From Angiostrongylus vasorum (lineage: Eukaryota > Nematoda > Chromadorea > Rhabditida > Metastrongylidae), in NCBI GenBank assembly GCA_018806985.1, contig JADANN010000049.1, positions 248,001 through 312,000 on the forward strand: a stretch of 64,000 bases of DNA, in the 5' to 3' direction. Shown in pieces: positions 48,061 to 60,650 of this stretch. The notes beneath the pieces are model-generated. The model was not told the origin of the DNA. It was given only the letters and a program-made list of their open reading frames with translations, and did not search any database. The translations under genes were made by a program, and so were the position numbers. Position 1 is the first letter of the stretch; every line of letters starts with the position of its first letter.

Positions 48061-49467
48061 ACTAGCAACGTCCACCTCCAGTTACTGCATGTTTCAACAT
48101 CCCACGTAACTCATTTCTTCGGTACATTATCCGAAACTTTTCGCAAGTCCTGATACTTCGACCTGCAACACCAAAAGTAGGAAAGTTATCATTTGCGTGA
48201 AATAAGGTCAACTAACTGGCAAAAAAAGGAGTACTTTCAAAAAGGGAGAATACGACTTCAGTCCCACCAATATTAATGATAAACGGTAAAACGCTCTTTA
48301 TAAACTTCTAGCAGTTATACCAAAACGAACCAATGCCAGATCTCCCTCTACTACTTCCACTTAGATTGAAAGTTTAAGAGCCAAGAAACTAGATCTTCAC
48401 TGACTGCTAGTCCACTTCTACAAACAGAAACCCTATAATCGCCATGAAAATCTCCAATCTTCTCTGCGATGATTAATAACAGCTTAGAAAGAGTAATTGA
48501 TAGGCTATCAGATGAATCATACAATTAAGCAATCAATGAAAATTGCATTATGCCGTTATAGACCAAACTCTTTATTAGACGGCTGAAAAAAAGGATGTAG
48601 AATACGACCAAAAAGAACAGCAAACACTCTCTATACAATGCGAAAGCACAGTCAAAATTGAAAAAAGCCCTCACAACCTCCAGCTACTTGTTGCCTAACA
48701 ACTACTCTAATAGAAAAACGTCTTTTTAACAACTCAATTTAGTACTAAAAATGTTTAAACCATCTCGAAAATGGAACAGTATATTTGACGTTGGCAATTC
48801 CTAGTAGAAGTTGTGGCTTTTTATCAACACTTATACCAAATCCGCCTGATATCGGCTTTCCTCGTTCACGAAGCTCTGTGTACCTTAAATTCTAATCAAT
48901 CATTTCGGTGTAAAATGCTGGGATACTAAGGATACAATTCTCATCTTTCAAATATGGTTCCCATTTTTGTGTTCATAACATATCCCATTTTTAAAAACAA
49001 GATTTGCTTTATAATTTTAAATTAATACAGAGATGAGTATGGTCGGTGGAACCCTCTTACTCTGTTCCATGACCAACTCTACCAAGAAAACCGTTTCTTT
49101 CAGGAGATTTGCTCGTGAAGCAAAGTCTTATCCGCTATGTCGTTCTTCTATGCAGAAATGCACGACGCTCATGAATAACCACAGATTACGGGTGTGAAGC
49201 AATGGAGCTAATGAACATGTTTACGTGGTACGTTGAGTGACAGTAACTGACTTGCTGGTGAGAGTGGCTAATTCGCAATTACAAGTGTTTGCATACATGG
49301 AATCTCGCAATGTCGACGATCACCTCTCAACTATTTCTAGAGTTGACTTTGTTGTGTTTATAAAGGAACAGTACGTAGAAGTAGCTAGAAATAAAATAGG
49401 AAACGTGTGGTAGTACGCAGTGGAAATCGACGGGAAGCAATCTTGGAGCGCATCGGCTAATTTGAAT

Positions 49468-49737
49468 TCATGGTGTACCGTAGCTGTTATCAGCCGCTAC
49501 CTTGTTGTCACGGTGTTGTGTGCAGTGGGCATGCTGATTTTGCATAAGGGTAGTTTCTTTTTGTAGACGTTTCTGTTTTAGTCGAATAATTGTCGCGCAG
49601 TAGCAAGTAAGACTTCTTCTGCTCAGAAAAATTGGTTCCACAAGGACTAAATAAAAAGCAAAGATAACGACAGCTATGAAATCTTGTTTGCGCTTACCCT
49701 GCAAGACAAAAAATGGCAATTTGCGGTTGAAAAACAT
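49468..49737 (-). CDS. Hypothetical exon with one hydrophobic segment
   Basis: Minus-strand ORF of 89 codons. An internal acceptor TTGTCTTGCAG precedes GKRKQDFIAVVIFAFYLVLV, a possible membrane segment. It is followed by a basic tail (LKQKRLQKETTLMQNQ) and a TGA. It could be the last exon of a minus-strand gene. No family recognised. Confidence 0.3.
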   Translation of the reverse strand: MFFNRKLPFFVLQGKRKQDFIAVVIFAFYLVLVEPIFLSRRSLTCYCATIIRLKQKRLQKETTLMQNQHAHCTQHRDNKVAADNSYGTP

Positions 49738-50650
49738 GACGAAAATAGGTTTTAGCAGGACAAGCGAAACATTTTCTATAGCGGATGAAGGAAAAATCTA
49801 GGAAGCCAGTTCAGGAAATGTTCTGGGACCAAAAAACTCCACTACCGGCATTAAGTAGTTGGATAACACCAATTCTGCGAGACGACAAGAATGAACGTGT
49901 GCAGCTAAGCCTATATTGCCTACGCTGAAATAATGAGGATACGAAGCCTTACTTCATCGAAGACATACTCACCAAAGTTCTTATTCACTGGATACCCCGC
50001 CTTCAAGCATCTGCGTACATAAAATCCTCAGCAATGAAGCTACTACTAGAAAGATCTTCAGAACCGTGGTTTCTATTAGCTTAGTGTCCTATGACAAGTA
50101 TTTAGACGGCTTCATTAAATACATAGTAGTCTTTATCCAGACTAATGAGGTAAAGACCAAAAGAGATCGAGGGAAGAGATCAACGAAAAGATTACGAAGT
50201 AATATGAAAAACATGAACGAGATTGAACTCAAAGATCCAAGTCGACAATGTTTCTTAGTTTCTAGAAACAAATATGTGCAAAACAGAAAAAAACGTTAAG
50301 CCACAAAGAAAGAAAACAGCAGAACATTACAATGTTGGAAAAGGTACCTTTCAATGTTCGGGCTTCGCTTTCCTAACTTATCAGCAGACGTTTCACGCAA
50401 AGAACCACTTGCAAGTTCCCCAACGAAAGGACATAGTAAACCAAAAGATTCTGTCTAAAGGAATAGTCGAACAATAACAAGAGAAAGATCCCACCACTTT
50501 TTGATCGCAAGAACGCAACGTACTTAGGGGCTCTTGGTCGAAAGGAAGGTGAGTAATAAACATGGGTGAATTTCAGCAGTTAACCTTGAAATGGAAAGGC
50601 AAATTAGTATGAAAATAACCGCAATGCTTAAGTAATGTATAAATGATCAC

Positions 50651-53004
50651 CAAGAATGCCTCGTTTTGCTTGTTCAGACCACGTGAGGTTATATTTTGAT
50701 TTTTATTGACAAGTAGTCGGAATGCACCAGCGTAGCACACTCGTGGAAGTGGTGGACTATCTTCGATAGCACGCAGAGTGGCCAGACGATCATGAACCAC
50801 GAATTTTACGCTCTCGTTAAAGGTTAGAACCTAACCGCATTCACGCAAAACCCAATTACTTGACTCAAGTTCAAAAAAAAAAGAAGAAAAGTGTAAAATG
50901 ACAAATTATTGACGAACCTCTAACGAAAATGCGCCTAGAGAACCGAAATCTTTCATTGTACTAGGGTCGTTAGTGAAATCTTGAACGGACGACAGAAATG
51001 CATCTTCAGAAATGATCAGCAGCTGATCAGAGTTCTGAAACAAATCTCATTATGAAGAAAATGATTAATGTCGGCAGGCAAAACTCACTTCCCCAAAAAG
51101 CTATTTCAACCTTTAACATCTTAAATTCACTAAGGTGATTTCTGCTCTGTTGCTTATCAGCTCGAAACCTGTTGCTTATAGCGTAAATGTTTGAAAGACC
51201 ACTGCATAAAGAAACCTTCATGAGATTCATAAGATCATTAATAGGAGAGACGGGTAATATGTGAGAAAAACGGGCAATATCTACAAATGAGTTAAGTCAC
51301 AAAAGAAAAATAAAGCACCGTTATTACGCATCACTAGAACCAGTTAGAGCTCATAGGCTCCAATACACAAACCTATCGAAAAAGTTAAGGCTTTATTCTT
51401 AATTGTAAAGTGCCGTCAAACTCATGGTCAAAAAATTTATTCCACACATTTCAGAATCCAAACTGTTCGCGGTTATCATTACAGCAATCTAGGAGGAAAG
51501 GTTCACTGCACTGGCTAGATGTAGTGCTGACTGTCGTGACATGTTCCGCAGAACTTCGGTGTAGTTACATCTAGTTAAGTTCTTATAATATCCACCTTTC
51601 TCAGGATGTTAAAGTGGATTGCAGCGCATCGTTCGACCACTTGCAACTTCGAATTGATGAAAAGGATCAAGTCATGCTTCGTGGATATTTCGACAATTTC
51701 GCCTTCTCCTCCTCGCCTGGGTCTACTAGACCATTTTCTTCTTTTAGACACTTAACTGACCTCTCTCTAACACCTGTTTGATGATCGAGACATGTTATAT
51801 GTATCTATTCTTCCACGCTCCAACCAAACGGGTCTTTTTCTGGATCAGGTTTTCTGTTAGTTAGGTGCTTGCACAACATTTATCAGTCAACAAATGCCTT
51901 CCTTCCTCCAGAAAACAGTCCACTCTAATCATCAATACCACAGGATAGTTTAGAAGCATCCATACTAGCATACGCTGCAGGCCTGTGCGTGCAGTTGAAC
52001 TTCGGACACAATTTAAAGGACCTCATTTCATGCTCTCAGATCTCATTCTGATACCAATCCTAAACAGTTCACTAAAGTGAAGTGTACCCAAAGTAAGCTG
52101 TTGCTTCACTATAGAAAGACTGTCACCCAAAACCTAAGAATCACGCACCAGTGCAGTGTTTCACCATTCAGTGCCGAAATAACCAGCGTCTTCGCCAGGA
52201 TCACCGATATCTTCAGATTTTCTTCATCAGAACATAAGATAGAGAGTACAAAAGGTGTCACATTTTGCTCAGCTTTATCAGTTAGCTTTTGCTCATTTAG
52301 ATAGGAATTCTACCAAAGCCGACGCTAAATTAGTTTTCCTTTGACACTATATAAACCTTAAAAAAAGCTGCACTGTTTGACTATCACAATCGATCCGAAT
52401 TGACAGCGACTTACTATCACTGCTATACTATAATCCAAATGTGAAACCCAAAACACTACTAAACTACTCAAGTAAGTAGTAAACATCATGATAAGAGATG
52501 AGGCATAAAAACAGTAGACTGATTCGTGACTGGAAACAAAAATTCTCATTAAAGGCAAAAGGAGCCAGATGTTGATCAATAAGATCCACTGTAAACTGTG
52601 ATATGTTCATCGAAAGTTGAATGGCAAAATTGTTTCTCAGGATGTACGAAGATCGTGGCTAGAAGGTGCTCCTCGGTATTGTGCTGCGATGTGCAGTGGG
52701 GGATTCATACTTCCAGCAGGGTCTCCCAAGCTGAAAAGCACACCGGCATTTCCAGCAAGAAGCTCAGCTAAGAGTAAACCAATACCAGGATCCACCACCA
52801 TCCTGGTATCCAACTAGTGGCATGGTGGTAAATCTCTCTCTGATCCATAAGGGTGGCTACTGCCTGTGATGGTGACAATCTAGGACAGCCTTTCGCCAGG
52901 CTGTCCTCAGGACTCGAGGGAACCACAGTGGCTAAACTAGCAAATCTCTGGAGAACGGAAATTATGTTGGGACCATGCTGGATACATTCATATGTATGCA
53001 TGTA

Positions 53005-53063
<59 letters not shown>

Positions 53064-53438
53064 TTGAGACTTGAGAGGCCCGGTCTCATTGGTTGCGTGG
53101 GCCCCAGCATAATTTCCACTCTTCGGAGATTTGCTGGTTAAGCCACTGTGGTTCCCTGGAATCCCCCAGGTCAGCATGGTCAAATTCTCCCCCAGGTCTT
53201 CACCACCACAGGCAGTCACAGCCCTTGTGGATCAGAGGGAGATTTGCCACCAAGCGACTTTGACACCAGGACGATGGTGGATTCTGGTTTTGGTTTATTC
53301 TTAGCTAGGCTTCCTAATGGAAACGCCGGACTCCTTCTCAGCTTGGGAGACCCTACCAGTGGATGAATCTCCTACTGTACATCGCAGTCCGACACCCAGG
53401 AACACCTCCCAGCCACGATGAGGCTGTAAACCGTTGAA

Positions 53439-53516
<78 letters not shown>

Positions 53517-55905
53517 AGTTTTGCTATACACAAACGAATGCAATTCACAACGATGCAGAGATAAATGCGAAAAAAAAAAATAACAGAAAAAAAACTGGCA
53601 GAGAGTAATGCAAAGCAAAGGCCGCAGTGGTGCACTAGGTGACCCACGAGCTCCGGAAAAGGGTACGAATTTAACCTGTGGTACAAGTTATGCAAACATC
53701 TCAGTGTCACTGCAGTTCTATTCCAGAAAGTACTCTGCCGTGGAAAAGTAACAGGCAGTAAATAAAATGTTAATCATTGTGAACATGATTTAGTTCATTC
53801 GGACAATAATACTGCCATTGAAAAATGACCAATGGACCCAGCTCGGCCTTAACGATTTAAAATACACCAACAATTCGTCAACGAACTAGAAGAAATGATA
53901 GGCACAAATTCGCAACAAAGGAATCAAAACAGCAAATTGGAAATACCGAAATCATAAAATTTTTTAAGAAGTGTTCGATAAAATAAACCCTCTCAACGGT
54001 TTAGCACCTACTTCACTGTGGCTAGGAGGTGTTCCTCGGTGTCCGACTGCGATGTACGGCGGAGGTGTCATCCCCACGGCAGGGTCACAAAAGCTGAGAA
54101 AAAAGTCCGGCAATTCCATAAGAGAGGCAAGCTAAGAGTTAACCAATACCAGGATCCACCACCGTCATGGTATCAAACTAGTGGCACGGTGGTAAATCTC
54201 TATCTGATCCAAAACGGGGGCTACTGCCTGTGGCGGTGGCGAACCTGCGGCAGATTTTGGCCTGCCTGACCATGAGACTCCAGGGAACCACAATGGATAA
54301 ACCAGCAAAACTCTGAAAAAATGGAGATTATGCTGGGCTCGCACAACCAGTGAGGACTGACCATCCAAGTATCCAAGTATCCAAGTTCAACAAGACTTGT
54401 TAAGGTCACTACCACCACCACAAACAACTATATCGATGGAGACGACAAGGTTACACAACTCCAAATGTCTAACGCTATGCTACTTACCGCACCTTCATTT
54501 TGATAAGAATCAATACGAAGCAATTAAACAAGAAGTGAAATCACAGACAGAAACCAAATTTACCACTGCTTCTAGATGCAGCTGACCATTGAAAGACAAA
54601 AACAAATCATTCTTGGGAAAAAAGTCGTCATCTCTAGAAATTGAAGTCGACTGAATTTTCCTAAATTTGAACATATAGGTTACTACTCTTACGTTCCACC
54701 TGTTTGTCAAACTGGAGAGATTAGAACAATTTCAAAAAAGAACTTACAGCTGCCGAGAATGTTTCGCCGGCACCTTCACAATCATTAAACGTTAACACTG
54801 GAGTATCAATGTGCACGTATCCACGACTCTATAAGAAATAATGTGAATCTAAATAAAACTTAAAAAGTAAAATTTGAATCTAAATAAAGCTTAAAAGTAA
54901 AAGAACACACAGCTTCATGTTTCTACACTTACATGACAGTAGAAGCGATCCCAGGTCGAATTCTCCGTTTTGAATTAAATGAAGCAAATGGACGAAATGT
55001 ACACTCCATAAAGACGAGCATGTCTTCCACTTTAATGTATCTTCAAGGCAGTGAAATACGATGTCAAAGTAGAAAAGCATTACAAAAAGAAACAATGCCT
55101 TTGACTATATAAAATAAAAGGATAAAAATGATAAAGCTCTTGGCGTTGATCAGTCCCTGAGCTACGCCATGCATTCGATTTCCTTAAGCATCGTTTGGAG
55201 GTGACTGAATGCACATCTGGCCTTCACAATGACTCCCGATGGCCTACCAATGCATCGAGCCAGTGCTGCTATCCTCCCAGACAAGTCTGGTACCAATTCG
55301 CCGACCCCGTAGGGATCGAAGGCTTGGTGGGCCAGGAGCGCTGAGATTAATCCCACGTGTGTGTTGCACTGCGCTACCGACCACTAAATAAAAGATATGA
55401 AAAATAACTAGCTGAGAGAAACGCAAAGCAAGAGCCTCTGTGGAGCAATGCGTAACACGCGAGCCCCGGAAAGGGTAGTCGTAGTTCGATCTGGCCTGGG
55501 GTCCAGGTTTTGCGAATATCTCAGCATCGTTGTGGTTGTACTTCACGTCACACCCTGCCGTGAGAAATTATCTTAGGTAGCAAATAAAGCGTTAACATAA
55601 TGCCTATCGCTGTTTTGAAGCATAAAACTATTACGGTCTAGGATTGCAGAAACGACAACAAACGTGGAAAAAACAATTATTCATGGGACACGCAACAATT
55701 TCACAAGAACAGATAAGTAAGCAAAGTCCTAAGTTCCAGTATAAAAAAAAATTTGTCAATAACAACAAAGACTTACTACAAAACACTCGTGGATCTTGAA
55801 AAACAATTTAAACCGCAATCGAAGTAGAGCCGAAAATGCAACGGAACGAGTCCGTGGAGAGAGGTTTTTGCAAAGACGGTTTGGTGAAAGTGAAGAACAT
55901 CACGG
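50651..55905 (-). CDS. nars-2: Asparaginyl-tRNA synthetase, mitochondrial/bacterial type, partial and possibly broken
   Basis: Class II AsnRS charges tRNA-Asn. Minus-strand exons in order: from about 55895 to 55777 (PRTRSVAFSALLRLR and IHECFV); 54748-54828 (HIDTPVLTFNDCEGAGE, motif 1 region); 54564-54650 (SFNGQLHLEAV); 51089 to 51215 or 51201 (GLSNIYAISNRFRAD and RNHLSEFKMLKVEIAF, motif 2); 50918-51034 (DFTNDPSTMKDFGSLGAF); 50651-50830 (LPRVCYAGAFRLLVNKN, then GLNKQNEAFL). The first three junctions are in phase with strong splice sites. Faults: a TGA at 55900-55902 just inside the only acceptor for the first exon, and a phase mismatch at 51089 that one base less in a T5 run would cure. I did not find the motif 3 C-terminus. 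Family is near certain; the gene may be a decaying copy or hold assembly errors. Several R3 repeats sit in the 3.3-kb intron. Confidence 0.75.
52640..52985 (+). repeat. Interspersed repeat R3, copy 2
   Basis: Plus-strand copy from GATCGTGGCTAGAAGGTGCT to about GGAACCACAGTGGC plus 60 nt. It is separated from the inverted copy 3 only by a TA tract. Confidence 0.7.
53008..53062. repeat. (TA)n microsatellite between inverted R3 copies
   Basis: About 55 bp of TA lying between oppositely oriented R3 copies 2 and 3. Confidence 0.95.
53065..53437 (-). repeat. Interspersed repeat R3, copy 3
   Basis: Inverted relative to copy 2. It starts GAGGCCCGGTCTCATTGGTT, passes GTGGTTCCCTGGAATCCCCC and ends CAGCCACGATGAGGCTGTAA. 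Confidence 0.7.
53441..53512. repeat. (TA)n microsatellite
   Basis: About 72 bp of pure TA at the outer end of R3 copy 3, the longest such tract in the window. Confidence 0.95.
53605..53770 (+). mobile_element. SINE2-like repeat, copy 2
   Basis: Plus-strand fragment: AAAGCAAAGGCCGCAGTGGT head, CTCCGGAAAAGGGTACGAAT centre and a GCAAACATCTCAGTGTCACT end, matching 55395-55590. Confidence 0.55.
53993..54385 (+). repeat. Interspersed repeat R3, copy 4
   Basis: Plus-strand copy from CTCAACGGTTTAGCACC to a threefold CATCCAAGTATCCAAGTATC tail, which shows the 3' repeat of the family clearly. It ends about 180 bp from the AsnRS exon at 54564. Confidence 0.72.
55120..55375 (-). mobile_element. tRNA-derived SINE1, copy 7
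   Basis: Minus-strand copy with a decayed head near 55370 and a tail at AAAGGATAAAAATGATAAAG (55118-55137, reverse of the ATCCTTT repeat). Lies in an AsnRS intron. Confidence 0.75.
55395..55590 (+). mobile_element. SINE2-like repeat, copy 3
   Basis: CCTCTGTGGAGCAATGCGTA head, TAGTTCGATCTGG as a B-box candidate, then CGAATATCTCAGCATCGTTG. This copy supports a tRNA origin best. Confidence 0.6.
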
Positions 55906-56639
55906 CTAAGATAGAAAACGGACTTTTTTTCTTTCAAAACTATCTTTAATCTGCTTCCAAAAAAATTTTACATCTGCATAAGATGCCAATACTTCACAAC
56001 GACTTGCGAGTACTTCGAAGCCCCGTTATGAGGCTGAGCCTTGTTGCCAACGGCCTGTTACTGACACCGTGGAACCAACAGGAATTAAATTCACTCTCAG
56101 TAGGCATCTTCTCCCAAGAGACATACATTATGGTCAGTGTCGTAGGAATATCTACTTGATGTTAATCCATTTCACATTTATTGGTTAGAATGCGTTCGTT
56201 AGCGAACATCCGTTGAAAAAGGTACTAGATTAGCCACTAAGGATAAAAATGAGAATATTTTCGTCAAAGGAGATACCAGCAAGCAAGCTTACAAATGATA
56301 CATGTATAGTAAATTTTGGTTCACATTTATCTTCGCATTCACACAAAGCCAAAATTCGAGAAAAAAAAAGACAGGAAGCAAAGAATGTAATATACAAGAC
56401 CGCATGACACAAATCTTTAGGAACAGCAATTTAAATCTGCTTCGCTAACATACCGTCTGACAAATGGAGAAACCCATTGGATTGACATCTTTGAGATTTC
56501 TACACCCAAACCTGAAAGCCAGGAAAATTCGTGAGCATTGGAGACCAACACGAAACTGTGCCATAGAACCAAAAGAATATCGAGATATAAGCAAAACTCC
56601 TCATTACCCCTTTCCGGGAAGTTACAAATGAGAGAAAGG

Positions 56640-56820
56640 GAAAGGCAAAGCAAGGGCCTTTGTTGGTAAGGTGGATAGAATGTAAGTCCACAGGAAAGGT
56701 AACGGAGGGTTCAAAGCTGAACTGAGGTTCCAAATTTTGCTCATATCTCAGCATCCATCTGGATGAATTTTACATCATACCTTCAACATGAAAAGAAAAA
56801 GTGTACACAGTAAATAAAAC
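56640..56820 (+). mobile_element. SINE2-like repeat, copy 4
   Basis: Degenerate plus-strand copy (AAAGCAAGGGCCTTTGTTGG to CTCATATCTCAGCATCCATC). Confidence 0.5.
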
Positions 56821-56849
56821 TGAAAACACTGTTCCATAAAATCCAGGAA

Positions 56850-57195
56850 CACGGTGTTCCTGAGGGTCGGGCTGCGATGTACAGCGGTGGGATTTATGCT
56901 CCTTTGGGGTTTCCTACGCCGAAAAAGGAGTCCGGCGTTTCCGTCAGGAACACCAGCTAAGAGCACGCCAATACCAGCATCTATCACCGTCCTGGTACCA
57001 AACTAGCCCCACAGTTGCTAATCGCCCTCTGATCCACAAGGGCGGCGACTGCCTGTGATGATGATGATCTGGAGCAGACTTTGGCCAGGTTGACCTCGGG
57101 ACTCCAGGGAACCATAATGATTAGACCAGCAAAACTCCGAAAAATGCAGAATATCCAGTGGCCTGAACAACTAGTGAAGAGGGGCACTCCAAGTA
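56850..57195 (+). repeat. Interspersed repeat R3, copy 5
   Basis: Plus-strand copy, from GGTGTTCCTGAGGGTCGGGC to GGGGCACTCCAAGTATAC. Confidence 0.68.
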
Positions 57196-57487
57196 TACAA
57201 CTAAGTTCCATAAAACCATAAAGCCACAAGTAAAACCACGGAGCGAACTGGAAACTCAGTTCGGACGAACGTCGCTAGATGGTTTGTTAGCTTCTAACAG
57301 CTTCCTCGAAGTATCAGAGAACAGACGACGACTCCTTGAAAAAGCACACCGAACGCCTCTCAACCCGGTCGACATCCACAGCATGTCGTTCAAGTCTGCT
57401 ACTGAACCCGCTTCATAACCGCAACGCTTCGCAATGGTCCATGAAATCTGGGGAAGTAAATAGCAGCACGGATAGTGAAAGTATTCT

Positions 57488-57870
57488 TGGATACTTGGAT
57501 GGCCCGTCTTCAGTGGTTGTGTGGGCCCTCAGCATATTTTCCATGTTTTCGGAGTTTTGTTGGTTTAGCAATTGTGGTTCCCTGGAGTGCCGAGGTTAAC
57601 TAGGCCATGGTCTACCCGAGGTCGTCACCACCGCATGCCGTCGCTGCCCTTGTGGATAAGAGCGAGGTTTGCCACCATGCGGCTAGTTTTATACTAGGAC
57701 GGTGGTGCGTCCCGGTATTGGTTTACTCTTAGCTGCGTTTCCTAATGGAAACGCCGAACTCCCTCAGCTTGGGAGACCTTGTCGGAGGTATGAATCGCCC
57801 TGTTGTTCATCGCAGCCAGACACCTAGGAACACCTCCCAGCCACGATGAGATGGTAAACCGTTGGAAGGA
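57488..57870 (-). repeat. Interspersed repeat R3, copy 6
   Basis: Minus-strand copy, from TGGATACTTGGATGGCCCGT to CACGATGAGATGGTAAACCG. It forms a second inverted pair with copy 5 across about 290 bp. Confidence 0.7.
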
Positions 57871-58024
57871 GTGAAAATATTCACTTTCCATCTTCAAGTC
57901 TTTAGTCTGAGGAAGAAGCAACTGCTTTTTTTTCCAGTACAGTTGAAAGTTGAACTTCGTGGTTTTTCTATTGAGGATATGGAGGTATTTGATTGACTAG
58001 GTTGCAGTCAACTTGACCATTCCA

Positions 58025-58058
58025 AGCTCTGAAGACGAAATTCGCCGAAACGTCGGTC
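58025..58058 (+). ncRNA. Degenerate hammerhead-like motif H9
   Basis: AAGCT, CTGAAGA, a shortened hairpin region, then CCGAAACGTCGG. The core ends are kept but about three bases of helix II are missing. Confidence 0.45.
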
Positions 58059-58439
58059 CCAGAGGATGTATTCATACTCTTGAGCCCAGTCTACTGTTCC
58101 TTTCGCAGATCTGTCGTTGGCCTTTCTAATTATTTGAGCAGCGGGCTTCGTTTTTTGCTGTGTTTATTCCTTAATCTTGAAGATAGAATAGGTCTTGGAG
58201 ATCTGAACTGTGCATTTCAGTCATATGTTGTGTGCCGCTTGTTTTCCAGAAAACATCGTTCAAATGCTCTGTGGATGTTGCTCTGAATGTTCAACGTTAC
58301 TGAGGTGTCAGGCAAGTCGCAGGTACATAGTAGAGGCCTTGGAGGATCACTGATTCAAAAAAAGTATTCACAACGATGACTCCGTGTTTCAAGTCCATTA
58401 CATGACCGATGGCTTTAATAAACCGAATATGCTCCATTC

Positions 58440-58740
58440 TGCTCTCGTTACTCTCTCTTTAAATACTTCTTTTTATAACATCAATGATGCTGAGATATTT
58501 GCGAAACTCCGGACCGCAGGTGTCTGCTGCGGGGAACGAACGCGCTATTACCCTTTCCGGGGGCTAACTCGTTCACCCACACCGGTCCTTCGTTTCGCCT
58601 GTCTCAGTTTGTTCTATCGATCTCTGCCATCAGCAATCACCCGTCAACGGGATTGATCTGGAGAGCCCAGATCGGCAACGAACCCAGTTAAGCTAGGGCT
58701 GTAGTTATAATCACAATTTCAACCTATTATTTACTGCCTA
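58440..58740 (-). mobile_element. SINE2-like repeat, copy 5 (long form)
   Basis: Minus-strand copy from GATGCTGAGATATTTGCGAA to GAACCCAGTTAAGCTAGGGC. It carries the GGGGAACGAACGCGCTATTA block, the reverse complement of the B-box-like end. Confidence 0.65.
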
Positions 58741-58769
58741 CTCCTTTTTTTTTAATGGCAGGGTATATT

Positions 58770-59010
58770 ACGAAATATAACTTCAATGATGCTGAGATAT
58801 TTGTAAAACACCGGACCGCAGGTGTCTACGGTGGGGAACGAATGCGCTATTGTCCTTTCCGAGGGCTAACGCGTTCACCACCACAGCAAGTGGGTCCTTC
58901 GTTCCGCCTCAGCTAGTTCTGTCGACTGCCATCAGCAATCACCTGTAAGTGGGATTGATCTGGGAAGTCCAAATCGGCAATGAACTTCTTCTTTTTGTTC
59001 ACCATGTTCA
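58770..59010 (-). mobile_element. SINE2-like repeat, copy 6
   Basis: Minus-strand copy, nearly tandem to copy 5, starting AATGATGCTGAGATATTTGT and ending CCAAATCGGCAATGAAC. Confidence 0.65.
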
Positions 59011-60650
59011 TTTAATATCGCGGGTAGGAGCGCGAGATGGGATGTATAATTGCAGAACCAGCTTGTTCTCTTTGCTCACATTCGCACCAGAAGTTGTCCA
59101 TGACTGGGTCCTTTTTCTACTTATTGTAGCCCAATCGTTCTCCTCGCTTCGTTGAGCTCATTGAGCATCGTTTCTGCTCTACTGATGCTCCTCGAGAAGA
59201 TAAAGATGTTGCCTGCGAAACGAAGATTTGACAAGAATTTGCCATTAAAACATGATCTCATCTTAATCCACTGTCTTCTTTTATGACTCCCGTGTGACAG
59301 TAAATAGCTTTGGCTCTTCACAGAAGTCGACTAACATATTCGCAAGAATGCTCGTTTTTTGTGTGACGCCATCCTGGTCACATACCTAGCTTCTCCCCGC
59401 CCGCGGTTTGTAGTGTAGTCAAGACGCGCTGTCCATCATGTCAGAAAATTAGCCACGTATCTTTTCTGACTTTTTACCATGTGAATGGTTTTTTCCACAT
59501 ATTTCTCTTGCTTGTATACTTTTTATATACGGCATGACCTCCAGAAAGCCTACTCTTTGTTGCTGCCTTGGAATGCCGGAGTACATTCATCCCCACCTAC
59601 AATCTCATTTGTAGCTGATATACTAGAATATTTCTGGTTAGAAACACGCACCGCCTTGCGAGAAAACTTGGCAAAGGAACAGTTTTTCGTAGGTCTTTTA
59701 AACTAGAAGATGGTGTGGTAAATTACTAAGTGTTTAGACAGCGGATAACATGTAGCAAAACATCAAGTGGCAACCTAGGAAGAAAACTCTGTGCAGGAAA
59801 ATTGAACGCGTAGAAGGGCGGAACAAAAAATTCGTTGAGATCAATGCTCAACGCGCACCCTCTTCCTCTGCGTACGTATTGAAAGCAATGCATGTGCCGA
59901 CATTGTCCAACTTGCGAAAAGTTCGCTTCACCTGTTTTTATATCTAGAGCTCTATAAAGTGATTAATGCAGTTATCCTGGTTCGTTTCTCCGAACCTCTG
60001 TCCATTTAGGCTTTGCTGTGAACACATCAGATGGACAGCCCACCGTTTTTCCCCATATACTAAGAATAATCATCTTCTTTCTTAAACGCTGCTCCCCTTT
60101 ACACTGAGGTTGTGGAAAAATTCAGTATGCCTTATCTACTTTGAATAATTATCGCTTAAAGGTTATGGAGTACGTTAGCCAAGGCACAGCGGATATGTTG
60201 AAAGGTGAGAGCATTAGTTTGCATCGGATCACTCTTTCTAGAATTCATTATGAAGTATTTGTCCACAAAGACTAGTATATTGCAGGATCTGTTGCAGGCA
60301 TACCAATTGAAGGGATGTTTGTGTGTGCAGGTTTTGTGGATGTTATCAAAAATGTTGTTGGCCTTTCTCGTTAAGGTTTGCACGAAGCTGGACCAAATCA
60401 TAAGGCTGAATAGCGTTACAGGGATTACAATCTGTGACGTACATTGTAACAGTCAGCAAGAGTTACTTCAAACTGCAGACGTTGGACAACCAGTTTCCGC
60501 AACCGAACCGATTGATAATGTGGGCACGCAGACGATAGACATCCAACATTTTCTTTGAACATCTTTTATATCAACATCTGCTTAAACATTTATAACTGTT
60601 CTTTTGATGAGCAAACACGAGGCTGTTACTTTACCCCTCATTTAGAAATG

